From Planctomycetota bacterium (GTDB lineage Bacteria > Planctomycetota > Planctomycetia > Pirellulales > UBA1268): DNA of 53,141 nucleotides. The position numbers were made by a program, and so were the translations under genes. The notes below the pieces were generated by a model. That model saw only the letters and a list, made by a program, of their open reading frames with translations, searched no databases and was not told the DNA's origin. Below are positions 17,425 to 27,438 of this stretch, piece after piece. Location of the stretch: assembly GCA_029978905.1 (NCBI GenBank), contig JAPOIM010000023.1:1-53141 (forward strand), in the 5' to 3' direction. How positions within the stretch are numbered: position 1 is the first letter of the stretch; each line of letters starts with the position of its first letter.

Positions 17425-18591
17425 TCAGATCTGCGTCAGCAGATCCTCGACCACCCCCGGGCAGCGGTCGGCCACATCACACTGCTCAAAGAAGTCGTCT
17501 GGCTTGGCAAACAGGCGGACTGGCGGTGGCTCGAGCGACGTCTCCTCAGCACTGTCGCGTGGGTGTTCGACCACCAACCGCCACTCGTCGGTGACCAACG
17601 TCTTCCCTTGCACCGTCTGGCTGACCGCCTGAGATCGCGGCAGGCATTCCCAGTTTTCCAGGAGCTGCCCCAGCCTCGACGGCCCACCCCCAGCCAGTTC
17701 GCCGCAGAGGAACGCCCCCACATCCTCCGCGGTCAGCAGGCCACCGTACCGCTGCCCGGCCATGCGGCCCGCGGCATCCGCCACGATCACCGGCATCTGC
17801 ACAAGATCGGCATACGGCAGGAGGCCTGCGCCTCCTCCCTGCTGCGCCGGCGGCGGAAACCCGAGCTGACCGTGCAACCCGAGGGGCATGCCTCGGAGCC
17901 CGAGGACGACCACGGTCCATGGCTCGCGATCTTCAGCGAGCACGTCGAGCAGGCGTCCAAGCATCCGATCAGCCAACATCACCTGCCCTGCAAACGCCTG
18001 GCGGACACCGAGAATGAGGTCTGGGTCGGCATCGGCCTCGAGGCGGGCAAAAGGAATCTCCGCCAGCCGCGGCGGCTCCGGATCGTCCTCGTCGACGAGG
18101 GAGTCGCGAAACTCAAGCGGCGCATCCCAGGCAACCCCCAAGCTCCCAGCGTGGCACCACAACAGACCTCCCGGCCGCCCAACCGCCGCTTCCGCATCAG
18201 CAGCCGCCGCAAAAAGGTGCCACAGCGACGCATCTTCTTCCTCGGCCACACACAGCCGTGTCGCCCCAGCCGGCTCCACCACCACCTGCCCAAAGTCGGC
18301 AGCCAGCGGCCCGCAAGCCAGCGATTCGCTGTCGGTCACCAGCACCGACTGCGCGAGCCCTTCACGCCCTCGCCGCCGACACATTTCCGCGAAAACTGCC
18401 TGCAATGTCGCCGCCGCGTCATCGCCCGGGGCCATCACGGCATCGAGTGTGACCCCGCGTGCGGCGAGCCGATCGAAGGCAGGCGTGGCGACCCACGTCG
18501 CCCCCCACGTCGAGAGCGTCCAGGCCGGCAGCCAGTCAAACGAGACGATTGCAAAACGGTGTAGCGGCCGGGGGGAGGAAGACGTCGTCAT
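17425..18591 (-). CDS. Sulfatase-fold protein lacking catalytic residues
   Basis: A 388-residue protein whose opening (FAIVSFDWLPAW, then TPAFDRLAARGVTLDAV) lines up with the start of sulfatases. In the neighbouring sulfatase the matching stretch is [18 protein letters not shown]. The nucleophile motif CSPTR is replaced by AAATL, so the cysteine is A59. The first metal Asp of ADD is F, and the DNGG region reads GLRGMPLG. It has no signal peptide. I infer a non-catalytic alkaline-phosphatase-superfamily protein, perhaps a binding or regulatory subunit. The start used is codon 34 of the longer frame, where the similarity begins. Confidence 0.75.
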   Translation of the reverse strand: MTTSSSPRPLHRFAIVSFDWLPAWTLSTWGATWVATPAFDRLAARGVTLDAVMAPGDDAAATLQAVFAEMCRRRGREGLAQSVLVTDSESLACGPLAADFGQVVVEPAGATRLCVAEEEDASLWHLFAAAADAEAAVGRPGGLLWCHAGSLGVAWDAPLEFRDSLVDEDDPEPPRLAEIPFARLEADADPDLILGVRQAFAGQVMLADRMLGRLLDVLAEDREPWTVVVLGLRGMPLGLHGQLGFPPPAQQGGGAGLLPYADLVQMPVIVADAAGRMAGQRYGGLLTAEDVGAFLCGELAGGGPSRLGQLLENWECLPRSQAVSQTVQGKTLVTDEWRLVVEHPRDSAEETSLEPPPVRLFAKPDDFFEQCDVADRCPGVVEDLLTQI

Positions 18592-18741
18592 AGGTGCGTG
18601 AAGCCGTGCCCCGCAGTCGAGTGAATCAAAAAATGAAAACAGCGTGTGGACGTTTCCTGCCGATGCAGCAGAGGCTATCGTATGGGCCATCTCTGTGTCG
18701 AAGACCGCACTGCAAGATACGTGACCAACAGGAACGCTCCG

Positions 18742-19686
18742 ATGCCACGCCCCACCCCCGCTCGCACCTCCCCCAGTTCACCCTCCGTTTCCCGTCGTCG
18801 TTTTCTCGAGGCGGCCGGCTGCGGATTTGCAGCGTGTGGGCTCTCCCTCGGCTTCCCCGCTGCCCGAGCACGTGCCGCAGATACCCCGCTGTTTGAGATC
18901 TCGATTGCCGAGTGGTCGCTGCACAAGACACTCTTCGCGGGCAAACTCGACAACCTCGACTTCCCTCAGGTCGCCAAGGAGCGGTTCGGCATTCATGCCG
19001 TCGAATACGTCAATCAGTTTTTCAAGGACAAGGCCAAGGATGCGGCCTACCTCAGCGAACTTGCCAAGCGTGCCGACGATGTGGGCGTGAAGAACCTGCT
19101 GATCATGTGCGACGGGCTGGGAGAACTCGGCCACCCTGACGACGCCGCACGCACGCAGGCGATTGAGAACCACTTCCCCTGGGTGGAGGCTGCCAAACGG
19201 CTCGGCTGCCACGCCATCCGCGTAAACGCGGCGAGCAAAGGTTCCTTCGACGAGCAGCAGAAGCTTGCTGCCGACGGCCTTGGTCGCCTCAGCGACTACG
19301 CCAAGCAACTTGAGATCTCGGTGATCGTTGAAAACCATGGCGGCCTCTCGAGCAATGGAGAGTGGCTCGCGGGCGTGATGAAAATGGCCGACCGCCCCAA
19401 CTGCGGCACCCTCCCCGACTTCGGCAACTTCCACGACTACGACCGCTACAAGGGCATCGAGGAGCTGATGCCGTTTGCCAAGGGTGTCAGCGCCAAGAGC
19501 CACGACTTCGATGCCGACGGCAACGAAACACACACCGACTACCGCAAGGCGATCAAGCTCGTGCTCGATGCTGGCTATCACGGCTATATCGGCGTGGAAT
19601 ATGAGGGCAGCAGCCTCTCCGAAGATGAGGGCATTCTCGCCACGAAGAAACTCCTCGAGAAGGTCCGCGACGAACTCGCCGCCTGA
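18742..19686 (+). CDS. Sugar phosphate isomerase/epimerase family TIM-barrel protein, Tat-exported
   Basis: A 314-residue protein. AGGAA lies at ideal spacing before the chosen ATG. The N-terminus holds a twin-arginine signal ([21 protein letters not shown]) ending near ARARA. The mature part is an AP-endonuclease-2-type barrel: [67 protein letters not shown] and [15 protein letters not shown], with the metal-binding Glu, Asp and His residues of the family. The likely role is periplasmic sugar isomerisation or epimerisation; the substrate is unknown. Confidence 0.9.
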   Translation: MPRPTPARTSPSSPSVSRRRFLEAAGCGFAACGLSLGFPAARARAADTPLFEISIAEWSLHKTLFAGKLDNLDFPQVAKERFGIHAVEYVNQFFKDKAKDAAYLSELAKRADDVGVKNLLIMCDGLGELGHPDDAARTQAIENHFPWVEAAKRLGCHAIRVNAASKGSFDEQQKLAADGLGRLSDYAKQLEISVIVENHGGLSSNGEWLAGVMKMADRPNCGTLPDFGNFHDYDRYKGIEELMPFAKGVSAKSHDFDADGNETHTDYRKAIKLVLDAGYHGYIGVEYEGSSLSEDEGILATKKLLEKVRDELAA

Positions 19687-19752
19687 TCGCCCCGACTCGC
19701 CACTGCTTTTTGATCGCACGCCACCCTCGGCCTCCCGCCACCCTCGGAAAGG

Positions 19753-20346
19753 ATGCTTGTAGCCTCCGTGACTCGCAGCACCACCAAGAAGACGCAAAAA
19801 CCAGACGCCCAGCAACGTGAGCACGACCGCCTGATGCGGAAGCTTCGGATCGAAGAAACGCCCGTGGGCAAAGGCGTGTTTGCACAGCGGGCGATGGGGG
19901 CAGACATCGTGGTCGGGGAAATCTTCGGCGAGGTGCTCGACGAGCATCCGGCCGACCCCAACTACTGCATGGAACTGCAGAGCGGCCGCTTGCTCGAGCC
20001 AGGGGCTCCGTTGCGTTTCATCAACCACAGCTGCGAACCTAACTGCGAACTCTTTTACTGGGTCGACGAGGAAAGCGACGCCCCCATCGAAGACCGCCTC
20101 TGGCTGCAGACGATCCGCAAGATCGCGGCAGGGGAAGAGATGACCATCGACTACTGCTGGCCGGCAGACGCGGCGATTCGTTGCCGCTGCGGGTCTGCTT
20201 CCTGCCGCGGGTGGATTGTCGATCCGGATGAGTTTGACCAGCTCCCCACCTCCCAACCCAAAGCGTGGAAGGCGTACGTCGCCGAAACCAAGGGAGATGC
20301 CCCCAAAGCATCGCGAAAGCGTGCGAGCAGCAAGACGAGGAAGTAG
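19753..20346 (+). CDS. SET-domain protein (lysine methyltransferase-like)
   Basis: A 197-residue protein. Residues 30-160 form a SET domain: GKGVFAQRAMGADIVVGEIFGE, then RFINHSCEPNCEL (the AdoMet-binding NHS motif) and GEEMTIDYCWPAD (catalytic tyrosine). A post-SET-like cysteine cluster follows (CRCGSASCRGW). The tail is rich in Lys, Arg and Ser. All core motifs are present, so activity on a protein lysine is plausible; the target is unknown. Bacterial SET proteins are known in chlamydiae and planctomycetes, so this is not proof of recent transfer from eukaryotes. Confidence 0.88.
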   Translation: MLVASVTRSTTKKTQKPDAQQREHDRLMRKLRIEETPVGKGVFAQRAMGADIVVGEIFGEVLDEHPADPNYCMELQSGRLLEPGAPLRFINHSCEPNCELFYWVDEESDAPIEDRLWLQTIRKIAAGEEMTIDYCWPADAAIRCRCGSASCRGWIVDPDEFDQLPTSQPKAWKAYVAETKGDAPKASRKRASSKTRK

Positions 20347-20412
20347 GCTTTCGGATTCCGGCCATGCGGTCGGCATGCCCTCTGATCGCGTCCCCCTTCG
20401 GTCTCTCCAGCC

Positions 20413-22656
20413 ATGATGCAGTCGCTCTTCGACAGGCATCGCACGTGGCTCGCGATCGCGATCACCCTCACGACGGCTGCCGCCTCGATCGGCATCACGC
20501 AACTCCGCCTCGATGACGACCTGCGTGGCCTGCTGCGAGGTTCGGCAGATGACTTCGCGATGGCCGATCGCGTCGCTGAGCGGTTTGGCACCCACGACCT
20601 CGACTGCATCGTGCGGGCCAACGCCCGCGAGGGAGACATCCTCGACCCTGCCGTGCTCGGGCAACTGCGAGAGCTCTGCGACGAGCTTCGCGCAGTCAAG
20701 GGCGTGAGCAAGGTCCATTCGTTGTTTGACATTCGCCGCGCGGGCATGCTCGGAGGACTGCTCACCGCCCTCCCCCGTGGATACGAACACGAAGACGATC
20801 CTGAAGTGATCGATGCAGTCAAGGCGCGTCTTCGCGAGCATCCCCTGATCGCCGGCACCCTCACCTCCGCCAACTCCCAAAGCACGATCGTGCAGGTCCG
20901 GCTGACTCCCGAAGCGGCCACCCCCGCACATCTCTCCCTGCTCGCGCCCGAGATCCGAGCGATCCTCAGCCGACGCAGCGAGCAAGGCCTGCTCGATTTT
21001 GAACTCACGGGCATGCCCACGCTGCGGCTGGAAGCGGTGGCAAGCCTTCGCCGCGACATCCTGGTCTTCAACTCGTTTGGTCTCGTGGTCGCGGTGCTGC
21101 TGTCGGCATTCGCGGCCCGGAGTTGGCGAGCCACCCTCCTTGCCTGCCTGCCACCCTTGATTGGCGCCATCTGGGCGACAGGGCTCCTGGCGCTCTTCAA
21201 CGTCCCAATCAACATGCTGACCTGCATTGTGCCTTCGCTGGCAATGGTGGTGGGCACCTGCGATTCGATCCACTTCATCGAAGACATGCGACGCAGCGCA
21301 CGCCGCGGGATCGACCCGCGCGAAGCGAGCGCCTCCGCGGTCAGTCGGGTGGGGGCGGCCTGCGGCATCACGAGTCTTGTCACGGCGGTGGGCTTCCTCT
21401 CGCTCGCCGTCGCTCGAATCGAGGCTGTCAGGACGTTTGGGCTCGTCGCTGCGGCTGGTGCGGTGGCCAGCTTTCTCGCAGTGACCGCTCTCACGCCGCT
21501 CATGGCGTCGGACAGTCTCTGGCGAGGCGCCCATCTCGGCCAATCGCCACGGCGGATCCGTCGCTTCGCCTGCGGCATGGCTTCCTGGTCGCTGCGGCAC
21601 GCCTGGCCGGTGGCAGCCGCCGGCGTGATCGGTACGGCCGCCCTGCTCCTGCTCGCTGGTGACATCGAGGCCGACAACAGGATCATCGACGCACTGCCGC
21701 GCGGCGGTGCTTCCTCGCGTGCGCTCGCGGGCCTCGACCGCGACTTCGGCGGCACGATGGGCGTCGACATCGTGGTGGCATGGCCCGACGACTACGCCTG
21801 GAACGATCCCGAGGTGACCGCCGTCATCGAGCGAATCCACGAAATCGTCGGCCCCGAGTCGGCAATGTCGCCCCCCGTGTCGTTGGCGAGCATCACCACA
21901 AGCCTCTCGCGGCGGGCGACGCGTCAGCTTCAGCCGGAACGGCTTGAGGAGTTTGTAGACCTTCCCAGTCGGTCGGCCGTGGTCCGCACACGCGTCCGCG
22001 ACGAGGGTTCACGGCAGCTTGAGCAGGTGTTTGATCGCATCGAGTTCCGGCTTGCAGATGTGCGAGAGCAGCACCCCGGCTGGACGATCGATCTCGTGGG
22101 CATGCCTGTTGTCTCGGCCCGCAACATCCGCCAGCTGATCAACGATCTTGCCTCAAGCCTGCTTCTGGAGGTGGTGGTGATCGGGTCGATTATCGCAATC
22201 GCTTTTCGCTCGTGGCTCGCCGGGCTGGTGAGCCTGCTGCCCAATCTTTTCCCTCTGGCCGCTGTGGCTGCTGTGCTCACGCTCTCTGGTGGCTCGCTCG
22301 ATCCGGCGAGTGTGATCGTGTTTAACGTCTGCCTCGGCCTCTCGGTCGACGACACCGTGCACGTGTTCTCCGCGATCAAACGCCACCGCCGCGAGGATGT
22401 CAGCCTTACCGACGCCATCCGGCGTGGCATGGTGGAAACTGGCACACCGATCGTGCTTGGAGGCACGGTTTTGGCTGTCGGCTTTGCCGGGGTGATCGCC
22501 AGCAGCGTCCCATCGCTCTCACGATTTGGGCTCCTGGCGTCATCGGCCGCCGTGGCCGCGACCATCTCCGAACTCCTGCTGCTGCCAGCCACCTTGCTCA
22601 CCGCACATGCGGTGCTGGCCATGGTCGCCCAGCGAGCGACGCCGCGAGAAGTGTGA
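20413..22656 (+). CDS. MMPL/RND superfamily exporter
   Basis: A 747-residue protein with the RND layout: one N-terminal transmembrane helix, a large periplasmic loop (about residues 30-215), five helices, a second loop after a helix at about 400, and five more helices. VGTCDSIHFIEDMRRSARRG and its mirror LSVDDTVHVFSAIKRHRRED are the paired motifs that follow TM4 in each half. Such single-polypeptide MMPL proteins export lipids or hydrophobic compounds using the proton gradient. The HpnN hopanoid exporter is one relative, but I cannot assign a cargo. No clear ribosome-binding site precedes the ATG pair at 20413/20416. Confidence 0.9.
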   Translation: MMQSLFDRHRTWLAIAITLTTAAASIGITQLRLDDDLRGLLRGSADDFAMADRVAERFGTHDLDCIVRANAREGDILDPAVLGQLRELCDELRAVKGVSKVHSLFDIRRAGMLGGLLTALPRGYEHEDDPEVIDAVKARLREHPLIAGTLTSANSQSTIVQVRLTPEAATPAHLSLLAPEIRAILSRRSEQGLLDFELTGMPTLRLEAVASLRRDILVFNSFGLVVAVLLSAFAARSWRATLLACLPPLIGAIWATGLLALFNVPINMLTCIVPSLAMVVGTCDSIHFIEDMRRSARRGIDPREASASAVSRVGAACGITSLVTAVGFLSLAVARIEAVRTFGLVAAAGAVASFLAVTALTPLMASDSLWRGAHLGQSPRRIRRFACGMASWSLRHAWPVAAAGVIGTAALLLLAGDIEADNRIIDALPRGGASSRALAGLDRDFGGTMGVDIVVAWPDDYAWNDPEVTAVIERIHEIVGPESAMSPPVSLASITTSLSRRATRQLQPERLEEFVDLPSRSAVVRTRVRDEGSRQLEQVFDRIEFRLADVREQHPGWTIDLVGMPVVSARNIRQLINDLASSLLLEVVVIGSIIAIAFRSWLAGLVSLLPNLFPLAAVAAVLTLSGGSLDPASVIVFNVCLGLSVDDTVHVFSAIKRHRREDVSLTDAIRRGMVETGTPIVLGGTVLAVGFAGVIASSVPSLSRFGLLASSAAVAATISELLLLPATLLTAHAVLAMVAQRATPREV

Positions 22657-22676
22657 GCGTCATTCCCACGCACGCG

Positions 22677-24134
22677 TCAGAAGTCGGCGATGGTGTCCGC
22701 GATCAGCCGCACAGCCCCCGCGATCACTTCGTCATGCACCGCCAGCGTCAGACGCACGCGCAGCCGGCTCTCCGGCCCCGCAGCCGACGCAACCGACACG
22801 ACATCCGCATGCAGCCCCTGCTCCAGGAGCGAACGAGCGATTTCCATTCCGCGATACGGGCCACCGAGCCGCACGGTGATCACCGGCCCATCCGCATCCA
22901 GTGACTCGCCAAGATCGAGATCGCAGTCGGCTGCCAACTTGCGAAACAGCTCGCAGCGTTCCGCCAGGCCTTCGACGCGGCGGTGATCATCCGCAATCAG
23001 CGCGAGCCCCCGCCGGGCTGCAGCGACCGCCGAGGGCAAACACTGTCGGCTCACGACATCATGCCCCGCGGTTTCCAGGTAGCGGACGAGCGGGTCGCGT
23101 CCTGCGATGTATCCACCACCACCACAGAAGCACCGCCACTGCGAGGCAATCCACAGGTCAACGCGCTGAGGATCCACGCCGCAGTGGGCGGCAAGGCCAC
23201 GTCCACCGCCGACGGTCCCAAAGGAGTCGGACTCATCCACGACCAACACGAAGTCGTGCGCCGCTTTGAGTCGCAACAGCCGCGGCAGGTCGAGCATGCC
23301 ACCAGTCACACTGCTGATCGCTTCCACCACGACCACCCGCCGCCGGCTGCGGCCCTGCGTGTCGCCAAGCAGGCGGATCAACTGTCGGTCGTCGCAGAGG
23401 CTCACCTGCCGGCACGACGCACGCGAGGCCTCAGCCGCTCGCGCGAGGCCAGGGCGAGCATCGCGGTCGATGAGCACCAAGTCGCCTTCGCCCACGAGTC
23501 GCTCAAAGACGGCCGTCATGGGCCCGTGCTCGGCGGGCAAAGCCGCCGCCCGCTCCACACCCAAAAACGCTGCCAGTTCGTGCTCGAAATCGGCCACCAC
23601 GCTCGCGTACGGATCGGCCAACTCACCCGAAGGCATGCTGCAGCCAAAGCAGTCAATCGCCTCTTTGGCAGCCGTCACCACGTCAGGATGGCCTGACAGC
23701 CCGAGGTAATCGGTGCTCGTGAGGTTGATCGCGTGGCTCGCATACGGCGTCTTCTTCGTGCGTCGGCGGCCGCCACGTTCGTCGGCATCACGCCGGTCGA
23801 CAAGATGCCGTTCGATTCGCTCCGCCAGGTCGTTCCAGCAGTCCACGCCTTCAAGCCACTCGGAGTGAAACCGCATCTGATAACGGCTTTCAATCCGATG
23901 CACCACGTCGTGGAATGCCACCGCATCGATGCCGCACTCGGAGAACGACTCACCCCAATGGATCCGCGACGAGGCGGGCAGACGATCAACCTCCGATTGG
24001 AGCAGTTCCACAATCGCCTCATAGGTGATTGCGGGCAACGCCCGTTCGCTGACGACGTTGGCTCCCGGCTGGCGAACGCCAGCAGCAGCAAACCCAAGCG
24101 AGGATCCAGGGGCACGTGCGGCAGTGTGTGGCAT
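22677..24134 (-). CDS. ACP-like domain plus oxoamine-synthase-like pseudoenzyme
   Basis: A 485-residue protein; AAGGAAG precedes the chosen ATG. Residues 35-110 resemble an acyl carrier protein (ITYEAIVELLQSEVDRL, FSECGIDAVAFHDVV), but the phosphopantetheine serine of DSL is A71. From about residue 120 it follows 8-amino-7-oxononanoate synthase-type PLP enzymes: INLTSTDYLGLSGHPDVV, VVVVEAISSVTGGMLDLPRL, VVDESDSFGTVGGGRGL and WRCFCGGGGYIAG. The Schiff-base lysine position is R334, and the DEAH histidine is Asp. Both halves therefore seem unable to do their normal chemistry. It lies downstream of aconitase on the same strand and converges on the MMPL exporter. Confidence 0.8.
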   Translation of the reverse strand: MPHTAARAPGSSLGFAAAGVRQPGANVVSERALPAITYEAIVELLQSEVDRLPASSRIHWGESFSECGIDAVAFHDVVHRIESRYQMRFHSEWLEGVDCWNDLAERIERHLVDRRDADERGGRRRTKKTPYASHAINLTSTDYLGLSGHPDVVTAAKEAIDCFGCSMPSGELADPYASVVADFEHELAAFLGVERAAALPAEHGPMTAVFERLVGEGDLVLIDRDARPGLARAAEASRASCRQVSLCDDRQLIRLLGDTQGRSRRRVVVVEAISSVTGGMLDLPRLLRLKAAHDFVLVVDESDSFGTVGGGRGLAAHCGVDPQRVDLWIASQWRCFCGGGGYIAGRDPLVRYLETAGHDVVSRQCLPSAVAAARRGLALIADDHRRVEGLAERCELFRKLAADCDLDLGESLDADGPVITVRLGGPYRGMEIARSLLEQGLHADVVSVASAAGPESRLRVRLTLAVHDEVIAGAVRLIADTIADF

Positions 24135-24307
24135 GAGTCGGCTCTTCCTTGAAACCTTCTCGCGTTGCAGGCGAAGCAATCCGGGATACGGCCAACCCAA
24201 ACCGTATCCCACCGAGATCACTCCCCGCAGAACGTCACGAAGCGATCACGAATATAGGGAAGCCGGCGACACGTCCCAAGCCCCGGGAGGCTCAATCCAG
24301 AAGCTTT

Positions 24308-27028
24308 TCAGCCGTCTTGCAAGAGCCGTCGCAGCACGAACGGCAGAATCCCCCCACTTTGAAACTGATCGAGTTCCACAGGAGTGTCGATCCGTACCAA
24401 ACACGGGATCTGCTTTTGCGAACCGTCGGGGGACGTCGCGGTGACGGTGATCGTGCACCGTGGTGCGAGGGTGCTGTCGATCGGGATATCGAACGATTCT
24501 TCGCCAGTCAGCCCGAGTTCTTGCCACGACTGCGGCAGCACCAAAGGCAGCACTCCCATCCCAACCAGATTCGAACGGTGAATCCGCTCGAAACTGGCTG
24601 CAAGCACAGCTTTCACACCGAGCATCATCGTGCCCTTGGCGGCCCAGTCACGCGAACTGCCTGTGCCATACTCGGCGCCCGCCAAGACCACCAACGGCGT
24701 GCCTTCGGCCTTGTACTGCATCGCGGCGTCGTACACCGGCATCACCTCGCCCGCAGGCAACTTGCGGGTCACGCCCCCTTCGGTGCCAGGAGCGAGCAGG
24801 TTACGGATGCGGATGTTGGCAAACGTGCCACGGGTCATCACGCGATCGTTGCCTCGGCGTGCCCCGTAGCTGTTGAAGTCGACCGGCTCTACGCCGTGCT
24901 CAACCAGGTATTCGCCCGCCGGGCTCTTCTTGGCGATGCTGCCCGCGGGCGAGATGTGATCGGTGGTCACACTGTCGCCGAGAGCCAAAAGCACCCTCGC
25001 ACCCTTCACGGCTGCCAGCGGCGATGGCGTGGCGGCGATCTCGGAGAGGAACGGCGGCTCTTGGATGTAGGTGCTCGCGGCATCCCAGTCGTAGAGCTCG
25101 CCCGAGGATGTGGGCACGGCATTCCACCGCGGATTCGACTGCCACACGTTGGAGTACCGCGACTCAAACTGCTCCGGCTTCACCGCCGCCGTGACCGTCT
25201 CGCGGACCTCGTCAGCTGTCGGCCAGATATCGCGGAGAAACACATCCTGGCCATCGGAACCCTGCCCGATCGGCTCGTGCTCGAGATCGATGTCGGTGGT
25301 GCCGGCAATCGCGTAGGCCACCACCAGCGGTGGGCTGGCAAGCCAGTTCGCCTTCACGAGAGGATTCACGCGGCCTTCAAAGTTGCGGTTCCCGGAGAGC
25401 ACCGCCGCCGCCACCAGGTCTCCCTCGTTGACCGCCTTGGCGACGGCCTCGGGCAGCGGGCCCGAGTTACCAATGCAGGTGGTGCAGCCGTAACCGACGG
25501 TCTCAAAACCCAAGGCATCGAGGTCGGCATTCAGACCAGACGCCTCGAGATAATCCGTCACCACGCGACTGCCCGGAGCAAGGCTCGTCTTCACCCAGGG
25601 CTTCGTGCTGAGCCCCTTAACCCGCGCCTTTCGCGCGACCAATCCTGCCGCCACCATCACGCTCGGGTTGCTGGTGTTGGTGCAGCTGGTAATCGCAGCA
25701 ATGACGACCGCTCCATGATGGATGTCGGACGACTGCCCATCGCTCGTCACGGTGCCAGTGTTGGCCAGGGCCTGCGATTCCAAGGCAAAACCGCGGGCGC
25801 TCGTGGGGGCGGTCAGCGCTGTGGCAAACGACTGCTTCACGTCGCCCAGCCGCACCCGATCCTGCGGACGCTTCGGCCCGGCCAAACTCGGCTCCACCTT
25901 CCCTAGGTCGAGCGACAGACAGGTGGTGAACTCGGGGCGTGCCGCGTCGGCGGTGTGGAAAAGCCCCTGCTCCTTCGTGTACCGCTCCACGAGTTCGATC
26001 TGCGAGGCGGCTCGGCCGGTGAGTGCGAGATACCGCAGCGTTTCGGCATCGATCGGGAAGAAGCCCATGGTGGCGCCATACTCGGGCGCCATGTTGGCGA
26101 TCGTCGCTCGGTCCGCCAGCGTCATGCTGGCGAGGCCCTCCCCGAAGAACTCCACAAACTTCCCGACCACGCCGGCTTTGCGGAGGATTTCCGTGACCAT
26201 CAGCACGAGGTCGGTAGCGGTGGCACCCGTGGCCAGTTTGCCGGTGAGTTCGAAGCCCACCACTTCCGGCATCAGCAGCGACAGCGGCTGGCCGAGCATC
26301 ACGGCTTCGGCCTCGATGCCTCCCACGCCCCAGCCGACCACGCCCAAGCCGTTGATCATGGTCGTGTGGCTGTCGGTGCCGACGAGGGTGTCTGGCACCG
26401 CCACGGGCAGCCCGCCATCAGCCGACTCACGAAGGAACACACAGCCCGCAAGAAACTCGAGGTTCACCTGGTGCACGATGCCGATCGCCGGCGGCACCAC
26501 CCGGAAGTTGTTGAAGGCCTGCTGCCCCCAACGGAGGAAGGCATACCGCTCCGCGTTCCGCTGAAACTCGAGGTCGACATTTTGCTCGAGAGCTTGATCC
26601 GTACCGAAGTAGTCGACCTGCACGGAGTGGTCGATCACCAGGTCGACAGGCACGAGCGGGTTGATCTTCTTCGGATCGCCCCCAAGCCGCCGCATCGCCG
26701 CCCGCATCGCCGCCAGATCGACCACACAGGGCACACCCGTGAAGTCCTGCAGCACCACCCGCGCCGGCTTGAACGGAATCTCCGCCGCCGCAGGGGCCGC
26801 CGCGTTCCAAGTCGCAAGTGCCCGAATGTCCGCTTCGGTCACGGCGTAGCCGTCGCAGGTGCGGAGGAGGGCTTCGAGAATCGTCCTCAGGCAGTACGGA
26901 AGACGAGCGGTGTTGGTCACGCCGGCGTCGTCGAGGGCACGGAGGCGGTGGTAGATCGCCTTCCCAGAGCCGGTCTCGAACGTGTTTTTTGCGGAAAACG
27001 GATCAGATGCGGAGTTGGACGCTGACAT
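24308..27028 (-). CDS. acnA: Aconitate hydratase A
   Basis: A 906-residue aconitase of the AcnA/IRP1 type, normal length. The iron-sulfur cluster cysteines are in [12 protein letters not shown] and [51 protein letters not shown] and [18 protein letters not shown] are further family signatures. It interconverts citrate and isocitrate in the TCA cycle in the cytoplasm. AAGG about nine bases before the ATG supports the start. The upstream leader is long and contains a small inverted repeat. Confidence 0.97.
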   Translation of the reverse strand: MSASNSASDPFSAKNTFETGSGKAIYHRLRALDDAGVTNTARLPYCLRTILEALLRTCDGYAVTEADIRALATWNAAAPAAAEIPFKPARVVLQDFTGVPCVVDLAAMRAAMRRLGGDPKKINPLVPVDLVIDHSVQVDYFGTDQALEQNVDLEFQRNAERYAFLRWGQQAFNNFRVVPPAIGIVHQVNLEFLAGCVFLRESADGGLPVAVPDTLVGTDSHTTMINGLGVVGWGVGGIEAEAVMLGQPLSLLMPEVVGFELTGKLATGATATDLVLMVTEILRKAGVVGKFVEFFGEGLASMTLADRATIANMAPEYGATMGFFPIDAETLRYLALTGRAASQIELVERYTKEQGLFHTADAARPEFTTCLSLDLGKVEPSLAGPKRPQDRVRLGDVKQSFATALTAPTSARGFALESQALANTGTVTSDGQSSDIHHGAVVIAAITSCTNTSNPSVMVAAGLVARKARVKGLSTKPWVKTSLAPGSRVVTDYLEASGLNADLDALGFETVGYGCTTCIGNSGPLPEAVAKAVNEGDLVAAAVLSGNRNFEGRVNPLVKANWLASPPLVVAYAIAGTTDIDLEHEPIGQGSDGQDVFLRDIWPTADEVRETVTAAVKPEQFESRYSNVWQSNPRWNAVPTSSGELYDWDAASTYIQEPPFLSEIAATPSPLAAVKGARVLLALGDSVTTDHISPAGSIAKKSPAGEYLVEHGVEPVDFNSYGARRGNDRVMTRGTFANIRIRNLLAPGTEGGVTRKLPAGEVMPVYDAAMQYKAEGTPLVVLAGAEYGTGSSRDWAAKGTMMLGVKAVLAASFERIHRSNLVGMGVLPLVLPQSWQELGLTGEESFDIPIDSTLAPRCTITVTATSPDGSQKQIPCLVRIDTPVELDQFQSGGILPFVLRRLLQDG

Positions 27029-27221
27029 GAAACACTGCCTTACTCAGGTGGGGTGACAAACCGCCGCGGGGACCGCAATGTATCGCGAGGCCCCCGCGGA
27101 AAAAACTCAGCAATTCGCCGCTCGACTTTTTCGAGTGCGGGATGTATTCTTTGAGCACCGAACACAACGATTCTTTTCGGCGGCTGTTCCCCCCCAAAGA
27201 CCCACACCTCAATAGCCGCTC

Positions 27222-27252
27222 TGGCCCCGTGGTTTCCCCAATCACGGGGCCA
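27222..27252. other. Strong GC hairpin
   Basis: TGGCCCCGTG pairs with CACGGGGCCA over 10 bp around an 11-nt loop. Neither side has a clear T-run, and no gene ends nearby in the right orientation. A structured leader or small-RNA end is possible. Confidence 0.5.
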
Positions 27253-27334
27253 TTTCAATTCCCGCGACGCCATGCCGATCGTCCCGCTTGCAACACCCCC
27301 ACTTGAGGGTTAACTTTTGCAAGGGCAGGGTGCC

Positions 27335-27376
27335 GATGAGCATCGGCATATGAGTGATGAGCATCGGCATTTGAGT
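27335..27376. repeat. Two tandem 21-bp repeats with embedded palindrome
   Basis: GATGAGCATCGGCATATGAGT is followed directly by a second copy with one A-to-T change. GCCGATGAGCATCGGC (27332-27347) forms a 6-bp inverted repeat across the first unit. The array lies 63 bases before the small membrane-protein gene and could be a protein-binding site. Confidence 0.7.
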
Positions 27377-27438
27377 TTTGACATCAGGTCGTCCTACGGG
27401 ATGCCGTGAGTCATCGAATCGTTGGTGGTGGAGCATCT

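Larger units (their letters stand above)
27029..27438. other. Gene-free region upstream of acnA
   Basis: It contains the acnA leader, a CTCGA/TCGAG inverted repeat (27121-27135), a perfect 10-bp hairpin (27222-27252) and a tandem 21-bp repeat (27335-27376). No convincing open frame is present. An acnA promoter must lie here, but I cannot place it. Confidence 0.6.

Noticed and set aside
18778..21840. A 1020-codon open frame on the minus strand
   Set aside because: It is antisense to three well-supported genes (TIM-barrel, SET, MMPL) and its product is low-complexity in His, Gly and Arg with no motif. It arises from high GC at codon position 3.
24149..27025. Two long plus-strand frames (585 and 356 codons)
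   Set aside because: They are mostly antisense to acnA, which is certain. Both products are Arg/His/Gly-rich without motifs.
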